Shown: positions 16,619-25,324 of the stretch, piece by piece
How the letters are laid out: the number at the start of each line of letters is the position of its first letter
Position numbering within the stretch: the stretch's first letter is position 1
Source of the DNA: JAICND01 sp040905905
Lineage (GTDB): Bacteria; Actinomycetota; Acidimicrobiia; Spongiisociales; ZC4RG35
Reading direction: 5' to 3'
Assembly (NCBI GenBank): GCA_040905905.1
Contig: JBBDQN010000056.1
Coordinates: 1-64,000, forward strand
Length of the DNA: 64,000 nucleotides
Made by a program: the position numbers and the translations under genes
Notes under the pieces: generated by a model
What the model was told of the DNA's origin: nothing
Databases searched by the model: none
What the model saw: only the letters and a program-made list of their open reading frames with translations

Positions 16619-18373
16619 ATGACCGCTCCGATCCTTTCCGACTCGCGGTTGGCCAGTCTGGGTGCCCAGACGATCGCCGACTCCTACGCCTCCTTCGATG
16701 GTCATTTCCGGATCGTTACCAGAAGAGCCCGAATTCGGTTTGGGGAACGCGATTGGCGGGGGATCGCGGCCGATGCCCGCCAACGCCTCGACCTCTATGG
16801 CGCGGCCTCGCTCGAGACCGCCGATGCTATCTCCCGGCTGCTGGGGGATCGGGTGGGCGACAAAACGGTCTGGGCCGCCATGAAGGCGGTCTATTCCAGC
16901 TTGATCCAGGATCGCCATTACTTCGAGCTGGCCGAGACGTTCTTCAACTCGGTGACCCGCAAGATCTTCACCACGGTCGGCGTGGATTCGACGATGGAGT
17001 TCGTCGATACGGACTTCGATTCGCCTCCCACCGAGGCTGACCAACCTGTCTACCGACCGTACGAGGACCCGGTCGATACCGCCGACCTGGTTCGTCTGGT
17101 CCTGCTGGACACCGGATTTGAGCTTCACTTCCGATCACTCGATGAGGATGTTTCATTGGCCGCGGCCAAGATCGGTGAACACCTCCGACGGATCGGGGCG
17201 CTGCGGGTGGTGGATCGGGTTGAAATGGTCAACTCGGTTTTCTATCGGGGCAAAGCCGCCTACGTCGTGGGGAGGATCTACAGCGGATCACATGTAGTGC
17301 CGCTCGTTCTCGCCATCCTCCATCACCCCGACGGCATGTTCCTCGATGCCGTGCTTCTTACCGAAAACGAGGTTTCGATCCTGTTCTCGTTTGCGAGGTC
17401 CTACTTCCATGTAGATGTCGACCGGCCCTACGACCTGGTCAGGTTTCTACGTAGCTTGATGCCCCGCAAAAGGGCGTCCGAGCTCTACATCGCCATCGGT
17501 CAACACAAACACGGAAAGACAGTGTTGTATCGGGAGTTGCGCCAACACCTGGCCTCGTCCGGTGAGAGGTTCGACTTCGCCCGCGGCACCAGGGGCTTGG
17601 TTATGTCAGTTTTCACATTGCCTGGCTTCGACATCGTTGCCAAGGTGATCAAAGATCGCTTTCCGGCACCGAAACGGGCCACCCCCGACGATGTCCGCGA
17701 TCGCTACCGGATGGTTTTCCGAGCCGACCGGGCCGGTCGGCTTATCGATGCCCAGGAGTTCGAGCATCTCCAATTCGAACGGGACCGTTTTGCCTCCGGC
17801 CTTCTAGCGCTCTTGGAAGGGGAGTGTGGGCGGACGGTGGAGACGCGTGAAGCCGAGGTGGTGATTGGCCACGCCTATTTGGAACGACGGGTTATTCCTC
17901 TCGACATCTACTTGCGTGACGCCGATCCGGACCTCGCCAACGCGGCGATCATAGATTACGGCTCCGCCATCAAGGAGCTGGCGGCTTCAGGGATCTTCCC
18001 CGGCGATCTCTTGCTCAAGAACTTTGGGGTCACGCGGCACGGCCGGGTTGTGTTCTACGACTACGACGAGTTGACGACGATCGATCGATGTGTGTTCCGG
18101 GATCTGCCGCAGGCGGAAAACCTTGAGGACGAGATGGCCGCCGAGCCCTGGTTCGCCCTCGGCCCTGATGACGTCTTTCCCGAGGAGTTCGCACGGTTTC
18201 TCGGAGTCGAGGGCGAGTTGAGGGAGACGTTCCTGGCCCATCACGGCGATCTGTTTACAGCCGCTTGGTGGCGACAGGTCCAGGAGCGGGTAGCGGCTGG
18301 CGAGATGATCGACATCTTTCCGTATCAGCCGGAACAGCGGCTGGGTCTATCGTTGGGAAATGCCCAAGCTTGA
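16619..18373 (+). CDS. aceK: isocitrate dehydrogenase kinase/phosphatase AceK
   Basis: A 584-residue bifunctional enzyme that phosphorylates and dephosphorylates isocitrate dehydrogenase, gating the glyoxylate shunt. It matches enterobacterial AceK (about 578 aa) along its length. Seen: an N-terminal regulatory domain with ELAETFFNSVTRKIF and NSVFYRGKAAYVVGRI; ELYIAIGQHKHGKTVLYREL; the ATP loop ARGTRGLVMSVFTLPGFD; Lys in VAKVIKDRF (342/345); QEFEHLQFERDRF; YLERRVIPLDIYL; FPGDLLLKNFGVTRHGRVVF followed by DYDE. ATG at 16619 is 4 nt after the tRNA with no ribosome site, yet alignment with known AceK supports this N-terminus. AceK is best known from Proteobacteria. No aceA, aceB or icd is nearby. 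Confidence 0.95.
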   Translation: MTAPILSDSRLASLGAQTIADSYASFDGHFRIVTRRARIRFGERDWRGIAADARQRLDLYGAASLETADAISRLLGDRVGDKTVWAAMKAVYSSLIQDRHYFELAETFFNSVTRKIFTTVGVDSTMEFVDTDFDSPPTEADQPVYRPYEDPVDTADLVRLVLLDTGFELHFRSLDEDVSLAAAKIGEHLRRIGALRVVDRVEMVNSVFYRGKAAYVVGRIYSGSHVVPLVLAILHHPDGMFLDAVLLTENEVSILFSFARSYFHVDVDRPYDLVRFLRSLMPRKRASELYIAIGQHKHGKTVLYRELRQHLASSGERFDFARGTRGLVMSVFTLPGFDIVAKVIKDRFPAPKRATPDDVRDRYRMVFRADRAGRLIDAQEFEHLQFERDRFASGLLALLEGECGRTVETREAEVVIGHAYLERRVIPLDIYLRDADPDLANAAIIDYGSAIKELAASGIFPGDLLLKNFGVTRHGRVVFYDYDELTTIDRCVFRDLPQAENLEDEMAAEPWFALGPDDVFPEEFARFLGVEGELRETFLAHHGDLFTAAWWRQVQERVAAGEMIDIFPYQPEQRLGLSLGNAQA

Positions 18374-19163
18374 AGCCAGCAAGCGGGCGCGACTCCCTGA
18401 CTCCGCCTTTGCCTACGTCGATTCGAAGGGGAACCGGCGGCTTCCGATCAACGACGCCGCTCATGTCAAGAACGCCCTGTCCCGTTTCAAGCAGGTGGCT
18501 TTCGAGAGCGAGGTTGCTCGCGAAAAGGCTCGTAAGAGGTTGCTCAATGCGGCCAAGAAGTACGGAATCGTGCCGGTGGGTTTCATCACCGGACAGCTCC
18601 AGTCTGAGCGGGAGTTTGGTGCCGACCATGCCCGTAAAGCTGAGGAAGAGGCCCTCCCGACCGGGACTGTCACTCTGATGATGACCGACATCGAGGGGTC
18701 TACCAATCTCGTCCATGATCTCGGCGATGCCTACGGCGAACTCCTTGACGACATCCGCGGGTTGGTTCGGGGAACGCTGTCGAGCCGTCGGGGTCACGAA
18801 GTCGACGTTCGGGCCGATGAGGTCTTCGCCGTCTTCGAGGATGCCGTCGGTGCCGTCGAAGCCGCCATGAGTGTCCAGCGTGCCCTAAAGGTGAAGGCGT
18901 GGCCCCAAGGGGTGGAGGTCCGAATCCGAATCGGAGTCCACCACGGTCGCCCTACCCGGCGAGGGAATGGCTACATCGGAATTGCAGTACACACCACTGC
19001 CCGGTTGTGTGCATTCGCCCGCGGGGGCCAGATCGTGACCTCTGCCGAGGTCAGAGATGCGGTCAGGGGCAGCGGGATCAAGTTCAGGAGCCTGGGCGTG
19101 GTCACTTTGCCAGGTTTGGGGGACCCGCAGCCGCTCTACCAGGTCCAGATCAACCTGGCATAG
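18360..19163 (+). CDS. class III adenylate/guanylate cyclase with DUF6582-like N-terminus
   Basis: A 267-residue soluble protein. Residues 8-45 (LPDSAFAYVDSKGNRRLPIN, then DAAHVKNALSRF) are a small module I know from phage and actinobacterial proteins as DUF6582-like. Residues 98-265 form a class III nucleotide cyclase: LMMTDIEGSTNLVHDL with the first metal Asp, DVRADEVFAVFEDA with the second Asp, and IRIGVHHGRPTRRGNGYIGIAVHTTARL. It should make cAMP or cGMP; substrate residues cannot be assigned safely. ATG at 18360 overlaps aceK by 14 nt, so production is likely coupled. Confidence 0.88.
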   Translation: MPKLEASKRARLPDSAFAYVDSKGNRRLPINDAAHVKNALSRFKQVAFESEVAREKARKRLLNAAKKYGIVPVGFITGQLQSEREFGADHARKAEEEALPTGTVTLMMTDIEGSTNLVHDLGDAYGELLDDIRGLVRGTLSSRRGHEVDVRADEVFAVFEDAVGAVEAAMSVQRALKVKAWPQGVEVRIRIGVHHGRPTRRGNGYIGIAVHTTARLCAFARGGQIVTSAEVRDAVRGSGIKFRSLGVVTLPGLGDPQPLYQVQINLA

Positions 19164-19171
19164 TCTCGGCA

Positions 19172-20113
19172 ATGTCCACCGTGCGCCAGGCCGCCGAGGC
19201 GGTGATCGCCAACGTCGAAAACGTGATTCTTGGCAAACGGGGCCAGATCGAATTGTTGGTGGTGGCGGCACTGTGCAGGGGTCATGTGCTCATCGACGAT
19301 GTCCCCGGTACCGGTAAGACCATGCTGGCCCGGAGCTTCGCGGCGTCGTTGGGCGTGCCCTTTCGTCGGCTGCAGTGCACTCCGGACCTGCTGCCCAACG
19401 ATGTCACCGGGGTCCGGGTGTACGACCCTCGCACCTCCGAGTTCCGGTTCGAGCCGGGACCCGTGTTCACCAGTGTTTTGTTGGCAGATGAGATCAACCG
19501 GGCCACCCCCCGCACTCAGGCTGCGCTGTTGGAGGCGATGGCCGAGCGTCAGGTCACCGTCGACGGCGACACTCGCCCGTTGCCCGAGGTCTTCGTTGTG
19601 CTCGCCACCCAGAACCCGGTCGAGTTCGAAGGGACGTTTCCACTCCCAGAAGCCCAACTCGATCGGTTTCTCCTGTCGGTGGCCATGGGGTATCCCACCG
19701 CCGCCGAGGAGCAGACCCTGGTGGAACAACGCGGCCTCGACCATCCGGTCGACTCCCTTCGGTCGGTGGCAGATGCCCTGGCCTGGCCCGAACTGGCTCG
19801 CTCCGCTGCGGCCACCCTGCTCAGTCCGGACGTAAGCCGATATCTGGTTTCCTTGGTCTCCGCTACCCGTAGTCACCCGGCGGTTGAACTGGGGGCGAGT
19901 CCCCGGGCGAGCCTGGCCCTGGCGGCGGCGGGTAGGGCGCTGGCAGCCGTCAGGGGAAGGGACTTCGTGCTCCCCGACGATGTCAAGGCCATGGCCGGCC
20001 CGGTCCTGTCGCATCGGCTGGTGCTCTCCGCCCAGAGCCGGTTACGGGGTCTTGGAGCCAAAGATGTTGTCGATGAGCTACTCGGATCCCTCCCCGTGGG
20101 TGCCGAGCCGTGA
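19172..20113 (+). CDS. MoxR family AAA+ ATPase
   Basis: A 313-residue MoxR-type chaperone ATPase. Walker A is DVPGTGKTMLARSFA, Walker B LLADEINRATPRTQAALLEAM, sensor 1 VLATQNPVEFEGTFPLPEAQ with the arginine finger in LDRF, and the lid domain has GASPRASLALAAAGRALA. MoxR proteins work with DUF58 and VWA partners in maturing protein complexes or in envelope functions. ATG at 19172 starts after the cyclase stop; the frame is open further upstream but lies inside the cyclase gene. It overlaps the DUF58 gene by 4 nt. Confidence 0.93.
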   Translation: MSTVRQAAEAVIANVENVILGKRGQIELLVVAALCRGHVLIDDVPGTGKTMLARSFAASLGVPFRRLQCTPDLLPNDVTGVRVYDPRTSEFRFEPGPVFTSVLLADEINRATPRTQAALLEAMAERQVTVDGDTRPLPEVFVVLATQNPVEFEGTFPLPEAQLDRFLLSVAMGYPTAAEEQTLVEQRGLDHPVDSLRSVADALAWPELARSAAATLLSPDVSRYLVSLVSATRSHPAVELGASPRASLALAAAGRALAAVRGRDFVLPDDVKAMAGPVLSHRLVLSAQSRLRGLGAKDVVDELLGSLPVGAEP

Positions 20114-21225
20114 GACCGGTTCGCATAGCCATCGTTATTGCCCTCACTGCCGTGGTGTATGCGGTCGGCGCTCTGGCTGGGGTCGCTCTCCTCTTGATAC
20201 TCCTGGCGTTCTACGCGACCCGGGTTCCGGTCTCGGCCCTTGATCGGGTGGCGTTAGAGAGAAAAGCACCGTCCCGGCTCTTTCTCGGTGAAGCGGGCCA
20301 GGTCGAGGTGATAGCGAAAAACGAAGGGCGTCTGCCAATCACGTGGATGGCAATAACCGATCTGGTCCCGTTCGACCTCTCGACCAGGCCGCTGCGATGG
20401 GCCACCAGCCTTGCCAGCGGAGAGACCCGTCGCGTTACCTATGGCATCATCGGGCACAAGCGAGGAGCGTTTCGCCTGGGACCATCGACTGCGGTAAGCG
20501 GCGACTTGTTCGGGTGGCAACCGGCCCAGCGGAGTTTCCCGTCCGGGCCCACAGTGATCGTCTACCCGAGGATCGTCCCCCTCCAACAATTGGGCCTGCC
20601 GGCGGTGGCTCCCTTTCCCGAGTTGCGAAACCCGCTGCCGCTGCATGAAGACCCCCTGCGAATCGTGGGGGTCCGTCCCTATCAGACGAGCGACTCGGCG
20701 CGTCGCATTCACTGGACGGCCAGCGCCCATCACGGTTCGCTGCTGGTTACGCGCCTCCAGCATGGATTCAGCCGCGAGACCATGGTCCTCCTCGACCTCT
20801 CGAGGGAGGGGATGGGGACCCGATCCCGGCCGATCGAACTAGCTGTCACCACTGCCGCCTCGGTCCTATATCACATCGTTACGAGGGAGCGGTTGGCCGC
20901 CGGGCTCCGACTCGGCGAGGTTCATCTTGACGCCGCCACCGACGACATCCATCTGATGGCGATGCTGGAAGTGTTGGCAGTGGCGGGTGCCCACGACTTT
21001 CCCCCCACCGGCCTCTTGCAGCCGGTCGGCCTTCCCTACGGAGCCACCTTGATTCTGATTACCCGACGGCTGGGGTCCGACATGAAGGAACGGCTGCATG
21101 TTCTTCGCACCCGCGGCTGGCGACCGGTGGTGATCGTCATTGACGGCGAAGCTGTCGGCGACCTTCCAGGAATCAAGGTCCGGGCCGTCTCCGACGACCA
21201 TTCGCTGGCAGAGGTCGGGGGATGA
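20110..21225 (+). CDS. DUF58 domain membrane protein
   Basis: A 371-residue protein with two close N-terminal transmembrane helices (residues 5-38) and a C-terminal DUF58/VWA-like domain. The DUF58 signature is PLHEDPLRIVGVRPYQTSDS, then RRIHWTASAHHGSLLVTRLQ, followed by the MIDAS-like TMVLLDLSREGMG. DUF58 proteins pair with MoxR ATPases. GTG at 20110 overlaps the moxR stop and the stop overlaps the DUF4129 gene, forming a tight moxR-DUF58-DUF4129 operon. Cellular role unknown. Confidence 0.9.
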   Translation: MRPVRIAIVIALTAVVYAVGALAGVALLLILLAFYATRVPVSALDRVALERKAPSRLFLGEAGQVEVIAKNEGRLPITWMAITDLVPFDLSTRPLRWATSLASGETRRVTYGIIGHKRGAFRLGPSTAVSGDLFGWQPAQRSFPSGPTVIVYPRIVPLQQLGLPAVAPFPELRNPLPLHEDPLRIVGVRPYQTSDSARRIHWTASAHHGSLLVTRLQHGFSRETMVLLDLSREGMGTRSRPIELAVTTAASVLYHIVTRERLAAGLRLGEVHLDAATDDIHLMAMLEVLAVAGAHDFPPTGLLQPVGLPYGATLILITRRLGSDMKERLHVLRTRGWRPVVIVIDGEAVGDLPGIKVRAVSDDHSLAEVGG

Positions 21226-22592
21226 GTCCGGCGACGCTTCTCACGTTGGCCTCGATGGCTGCAGCGGTGGGATGGACCTTGGCGCTGGCGCTGCCGGGGC
21301 CCCCGGCCTACCTGGCCGGGGTGATGGCGGCCGAGTTGATCGTCGTCGAGGTGTTCAGGCGTCTCGATCGCCGCCGGGGCAGGCTGATGGCCGCAGGTGA
21401 GGGTCTGGCGGTGATTCTGGTTCCGGTCGCCGGCGTGGCTCTGTATGCGGCCGCGGACCCCGCCACGCTCTTTGTGGGGTTCATCGCGGCGCTGATCAGT
21501 TGGCTGCTGACCCAGATCACGGTCTCCGACCTCGACGCGGTAGCTGATCCTGCCGATGCTCTGGAGGGGGTCTCGACCGCGCCCGAAAGGCTCCGGGGCC
21601 GGTTCCTCTGGATTGGTGCCGGGCAGGCAGTGGCGGTGGTAGCAAGCTATGGCGGTCTGGCGCCGCCGCTGGAGCCACGGCCAGTAACCGGGGAGTTTGT
21701 TGTCTCGTATGGTGTCTACTGGCTGGTGGGGGTTGCCGCCCTCTCCTCGGTGGAGCGACGTCGCCGCGTCGCCCGCTGGCAACGCGAGGGGACCATCGTC
21801 GACGCCGACCTGGAGAGTCGTTGGCGCAGGGGTGGAGCAATCTTGTTGTTAGGGGCCGGGCTCTTGTCGATCGCCGGGATCATTCTGGGTCGGGGGCTTC
21901 TGGCCTCGGGCCATATGGCGACCACGTGGCTGAGTGCGCGTGTTGCTTCCACCATCGCCTGGCTGATGGGTAACACCGAACGGGAGCTTCCCCCCAACCA
22001 GGTCCTGCCTTCGGCGGAAGAGTTCCAACCTCCGGTAACGCAACCGATCGAAGAAGTCATCGCGCCGCAGGGAGATTGGATCGACTTGGTCTTGTTGGTG
22101 GTGTTTGCCCTGATCTTTTTAGGGGTGTATCTCCTATTCCTCCGCCGCCGCGGGGCCGTTGAGGTTGTTAGATCGGCGTCGGCCTGGCGAACGGCATGGA
22201 AGATTCTTCGGGATCTGTCCTCCTGGCTGGCGGGGCTGCCAAGAGCCCTGGTCGGGTGGTGGCGCCGACGCCACAAAAGCCCGCGGGGCGAACCGTCCAA
22301 GCGATTCGATCGACAACGACCGAAGCCATGGAGGCCGGCCGACCCGTTCCGTCGCCGCATCGGGGCCGAGTTCCGCTCGTACCTGAACGCGGCGGAAGGC
22401 CGAGCGGTGGCGCTGTTACCGAGCGAAACACCATCCGAGTTTGGGGCCCGCGGATCGGATGCCGTCCGCTCCTTGACCGATCTTTATGCAGTCGCCCGTT
22501 ACAGCGAACACGTCCTGGGTCAGCCCGAAGTGGAGGCCGCTGGGGCTGCCCGGCGACAGGCCGTGGCCGATCTCGAGGCAGACGCCGGGTGA
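21222..22592 (+). CDS. multi-pass membrane protein with C-terminal DUF4129
   Basis: A 456-residue membrane protein with about eight hydrophobic segments up to residue 305, then a basic linker (WWRRRHKSPRG) and a cytosolic DUF4129-type C-terminus (GAEFRSYLNAAEGRAVALL, PSETPSEFGARGSDAVRSLTDLYAVARYSE). In many operons this domain ends a transglutaminase-like protein encoded with MoxR and DUF58. No transglutaminase Cys-His-Asp triad is visible here, so only the membrane and DUF4129 parts are present. Confidence 0.8.
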   Translation: MSPATLLTLASMAAAVGWTLALALPGPPAYLAGVMAAELIVVEVFRRLDRRRGRLMAAGEGLAVILVPVAGVALYAAADPATLFVGFIAALISWLLTQITVSDLDAVADPADALEGVSTAPERLRGRFLWIGAGQAVAVVASYGGLAPPLEPRPVTGEFVVSYGVYWLVGVAALSSVERRRRVARWQREGTIVDADLESRWRRGGAILLLGAGLLSIAGIILGRGLLASGHMATTWLSARVASTIAWLMGNTERELPPNQVLPSAEEFQPPVTQPIEEVIAPQGDWIDLVLLVVFALIFLGVYLLFLRRRGAVEVVRSASAWRTAWKILRDLSSWLAGLPRALVGWWRRRHKSPRGEPSKRFDRQRPKPWRPADPFRRRIGAEFRSYLNAAEGRAVALLPSETPSEFGARGSDAVRSLTDLYAVARYSEHVLGQPEVEAAGAARRQAVADLEADAG

Positions 22593-25315
22593 GCCTTTAT
22601 CCCTCCGAGTACGAATTGGATGCCGTGTTGCGCGACGGCGACGTTGTGCAGATTCGACCGATCCGAGCCGACGACGCCGAAGGTCTGATCCGTTTCTTCC
22701 GGCGGCTCGGTCCGCAGAGCCGTTATTTCCGATTCTTCAGGGTCAAAGACACGCTGGACGCAGAAGAGGCAGCATATTTCTCCAATGTCGACTACGGGCG
22801 GCGGATGGCACTGGTGGCGATCGACGATGGTGAGATCGTGGCCGTGGGCCGTTATGACAGCCTCCCCGACGAGCCTCACATCGCCGAGGTGGCCTTCGCC
22901 GTGGTGGATAGCCACCAGGGACGCGGCATCGGATCGGAGTTGTTGTCGCTGTTGACCGTGCACGCCCGCCGCCGGGGCATCACCGGATTCCGGGCGTTTG
23001 TGATGGCGGAGAACGTGCAGATGATGAGGGTCTTCCGCAACTCCGGTTACACCTTGTCACGCACCCTCGAGGACAACATCTACACGGTCGACTTCCCGGT
23101 CGAACACTCACCTGGAGCCCGGGAGTCGGAGGAGGCGCGAGAGCGGAGGGCGGTGGCTGCCTCGCTCCTGCCCATCTTCTTCCCACGTTCAATCGCGGTG
23201 ATTGGCGCCTCGACCACGGCCGGGTCGATCGGAGCCCGGTTGTTCTCCAACCTGCTGGCGGGCGGGTTCAGCGGCCCCCTCTATCCGGTCAACACCAAGG
23301 CTGCGGTCGTCCATTCAGTGCGCGCTTATGCCAGCGTCCTTGACATCCCTGACGTGGTCGATCTGGCGTTCGTCGTCGTGCCGGCCCAGGCGGTGCTGGG
23401 GGTAGCGGCCGAGTGTGCCCAAAAGGAGGTCCGGGGACTGTGTGTGATCTCCGCCGGGTTCTCGGAGACAGGCGATGAAGGAAAAGCCCGAGAAGAGGAT
23501 CTGCTCGATCTGGTCCGCGGTTCGGGGATGAGAATGGTCGGACCCAACTGTATGGGCCTCATCAACACCTCCTCGGCTGTCAACCTGATCGGTACCTTCG
23601 CAGGGGTCCGACCCCCGGCCGGGAACGTTGCCATGTCAAGCCAATCCGGCGCCCTGGGCATCGCCATTCTGGAATACGCCCAGCAGACCGGCACCGGTAT
23701 CAGCCAGTTTGTCTCGGTCGGCAACAAGGCCGACGTATCCGGCAACGACTTGCTCCTCGCCTGGGAGGACGACCCGGCCACCGACGTCATCCTCCTCTAT
23801 CTGGAGTCATTCGGGAATCCCCGCAAGTTCAGCCGAATTGCTCGCCGGATCGGGATGAGCAAACCGATCGTCGCCGTCAAGTCGGGGCGAAGTGTCGCCG
23901 GGAGCAAAGCCGCTACCAGCCACACGGGGGCCCTGGCCTCCTCGGACGTGGCGGTTGATGCACTGTTCACCCAGGCTGGTGTCATCCGCACCGACACCAT
24001 CGAGGAGCAGTTCGCCGTGGCCTCGCTCCTCGCCAGCCAACCGTTGCCCCGGGGCAGCCGGGTGGGAATCCTCACCAATGCCGGGGGACCTGGAATCCTG
24101 GCCGCCGACGCCCTTGAGGCCGCGTTGCTGACGATCCCCGAGTTGAGCGTTGCGACCCAGGACCGGTTGCGGGCCGTGTTGCCTGTCGAGGCTTCAACCC
24201 GGAACCCGGTCGACACCATCGCGTCTGCTGGACCTGAGGAGTACAGGGTTTGCCTGGAGTCTCTCTTGGGGTCCGAAGAGGTCGACGCGGTGATGGTCAT
24301 CTATGTCCCCACCACTCTTGAGGGTGGCCCTTTGGTCGCCGCCGCAGTCAGAGATGTCGTCGACAACTATTCGGGGCCGGTACCCGTGGTGGCGGTATTC
24401 ATGCAGGAGGCGGTGCCACTGCTGCGATCCGGAGAAAAGACGATTCCGACATACCGGTTCCCGGAGGCCGCAGCGCTGGCTCTGTCGCGGGCAGTTCGCT
24501 ATTCGGAGTGGCGCGCCCGGGATCCGGGGGAGGAGAGGGCCTTCGCCGACCTCGATGGACACGCCGCCGAGGCGGTGACAGAGGCGGCCCTCGAGCGGAT
24601 GGGAGACGAGGGTGGCTGGCTCGAGCCCGGGGAGGTTGAGTCGGTGCTAATCGCCGCCGGCCTCCGATTGCCACAGAGCATCCGCGTCACCACCGTCGAA
24701 CAGGCGCTGGAGGCGGCCCGGACCATCGGCGGACCACTCGCCATCAAGGTCATCGCTCCGTCGGCGCTTCACAAATCGGATGTGGGTGGCGTTGTGCTCG
24801 GTGTCAATGGCGAGGACTCAGTGACCGAGGCTTTCCATCGGGTCTGGAACGCGGTCCCTGACCCGGAAGGTGTGCTGATCCAGGAGATGGTGTTGGGTGG
24901 TCATGAGGTGTTGATCGGGATGACCGAAGACCCCACGTTCGGGCCGCTGATCGTCTTCGGAATGGGAGGTGTTCTAGTCGAGTTGCTGGGTGACATCGCC
25001 CTGAGGCTGCACCCACTCACCGATCAGGACGCCCGCAGCATGATCCTGTCCCTACGCACCTCGCGGCTGTTGCTTGGTTATCGGAACCTCCCGGAAGGCG
25101 ACGTGGGGGCCGTGGAAGAGGCGGTGTTGCGGGTGTCGACCCTGGTCGGTGCCGTGCCTGCGATTGTGGAGATGGATCTGAACCCGGTGAAAGTGCTGAC
25201 CCCTGGGGACGGGGTGAAGGTGGTCGATGCCCGGATCCGGGTGCGACGCCCTCCTTTGACACGACAACCGGAGCTAGCCGACCTTCCCGCCGTGCGGCAT
25301 CGCACCCTCGGGTAG
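22589..25315 (+). CDS. GNAT acetyltransferase fused to ADP-forming acyl-CoA ligase (Pat-like)
   Basis: A 908-residue fusion. Residues 1-175 form a GNAT acetyltransferase (HIAEVAFAVVDSHQGRGIGS is the acetyl-CoA loop). Residues 190-640 form the CoA-binding and ligase parts of NDP-forming acyl-CoA synthetase (SIAVIGASTTAGSIGARLF, MSSQSGALGIAILEYA, SHTGALASSDVAVDALF with the putative phospho-His at 445). Residues 690-890 form an ATP-grasp domain (GPLAIKVIAPSALHKSDVGG, VLIQEMVLGGHEVLIGM). GTG at 22589 overlaps the previous stop; open frame upstream belongs to the DUF4129 gene. GNAT-first order matches actinobacterial Pat-like lysine acetyltransferases; enterobacterial Pat has the reverse order. 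Confidence 0.9.
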   Translation: MSLYPSEYELDAVLRDGDVVQIRPIRADDAEGLIRFFRRLGPQSRYFRFFRVKDTLDAEEAAYFSNVDYGRRMALVAIDDGEIVAVGRYDSLPDEPHIAEVAFAVVDSHQGRGIGSELLSLLTVHARRRGITGFRAFVMAENVQMMRVFRNSGYTLSRTLEDNIYTVDFPVEHSPGARESEEARERRAVAASLLPIFFPRSIAVIGASTTAGSIGARLFSNLLAGGFSGPLYPVNTKAAVVHSVRAYASVLDIPDVVDLAFVVVPAQAVLGVAAECAQKEVRGLCVISAGFSETGDEGKAREEDLLDLVRGSGMRMVGPNCMGLINTSSAVNLIGTFAGVRPPAGNVAMSSQSGALGIAILEYAQQTGTGISQFVSVGNKADVSGNDLLLAWEDDPATDVILLYLESFGNPRKFSRIARRIGMSKPIVAVKSGRSVAGSKAATSHTGALASSDVAVDALFTQAGVIRTDTIEEQFAVASLLASQPLPRGSRVGILTNAGGPGILAADALEAALLTIPELSVATQDRLRAVLPVEASTRNPVDTIASAGPEEYRVCLESLLGSEEVDAVMVIYVPTTLEGGPLVAAAVRDVVDNYSGPVPVVAVFMQEAVPLLRSGEKTIPTYRFPEAAALALSRAVRYSEWRARDPGEERAFADLDGHAAEAVTEAALERMGDEGGWLEPGEVESVLIAAGLRLPQSIRVTTVEQALEAARTIGGPLAIKVIAPSALHKSDVGGVVLGVNGEDSVTEAFHRVWNAVPDPEGVLIQEMVLGGHEVLIGMTEDPTFGPLIVFGMGGVLVELLGDIALRLHPLTDQDARSMILSLRTSRLLLGYRNLPEGDVGAVEEAVLRVSTLVGAVPAIVEMDLNPVKVLTPGDGVKVVDARIRVRRPPLTRQPELADLPAVRHRTLG

Positions 25316-25324
25316 TGTCGGTTC

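Noticed and set aside
19136..20014. Open frame of 292 codons on the minus strand
   Set aside because: Antisense to the MoxR gene, without family resemblance or ribosome site.
22196..22588. N-terminal extension of the GNAT/ligase fusion
   Set aside because: It lies inside the DUF4129 gene in another frame; the GTGA overlap at 22589 gives a normal GNAT start.
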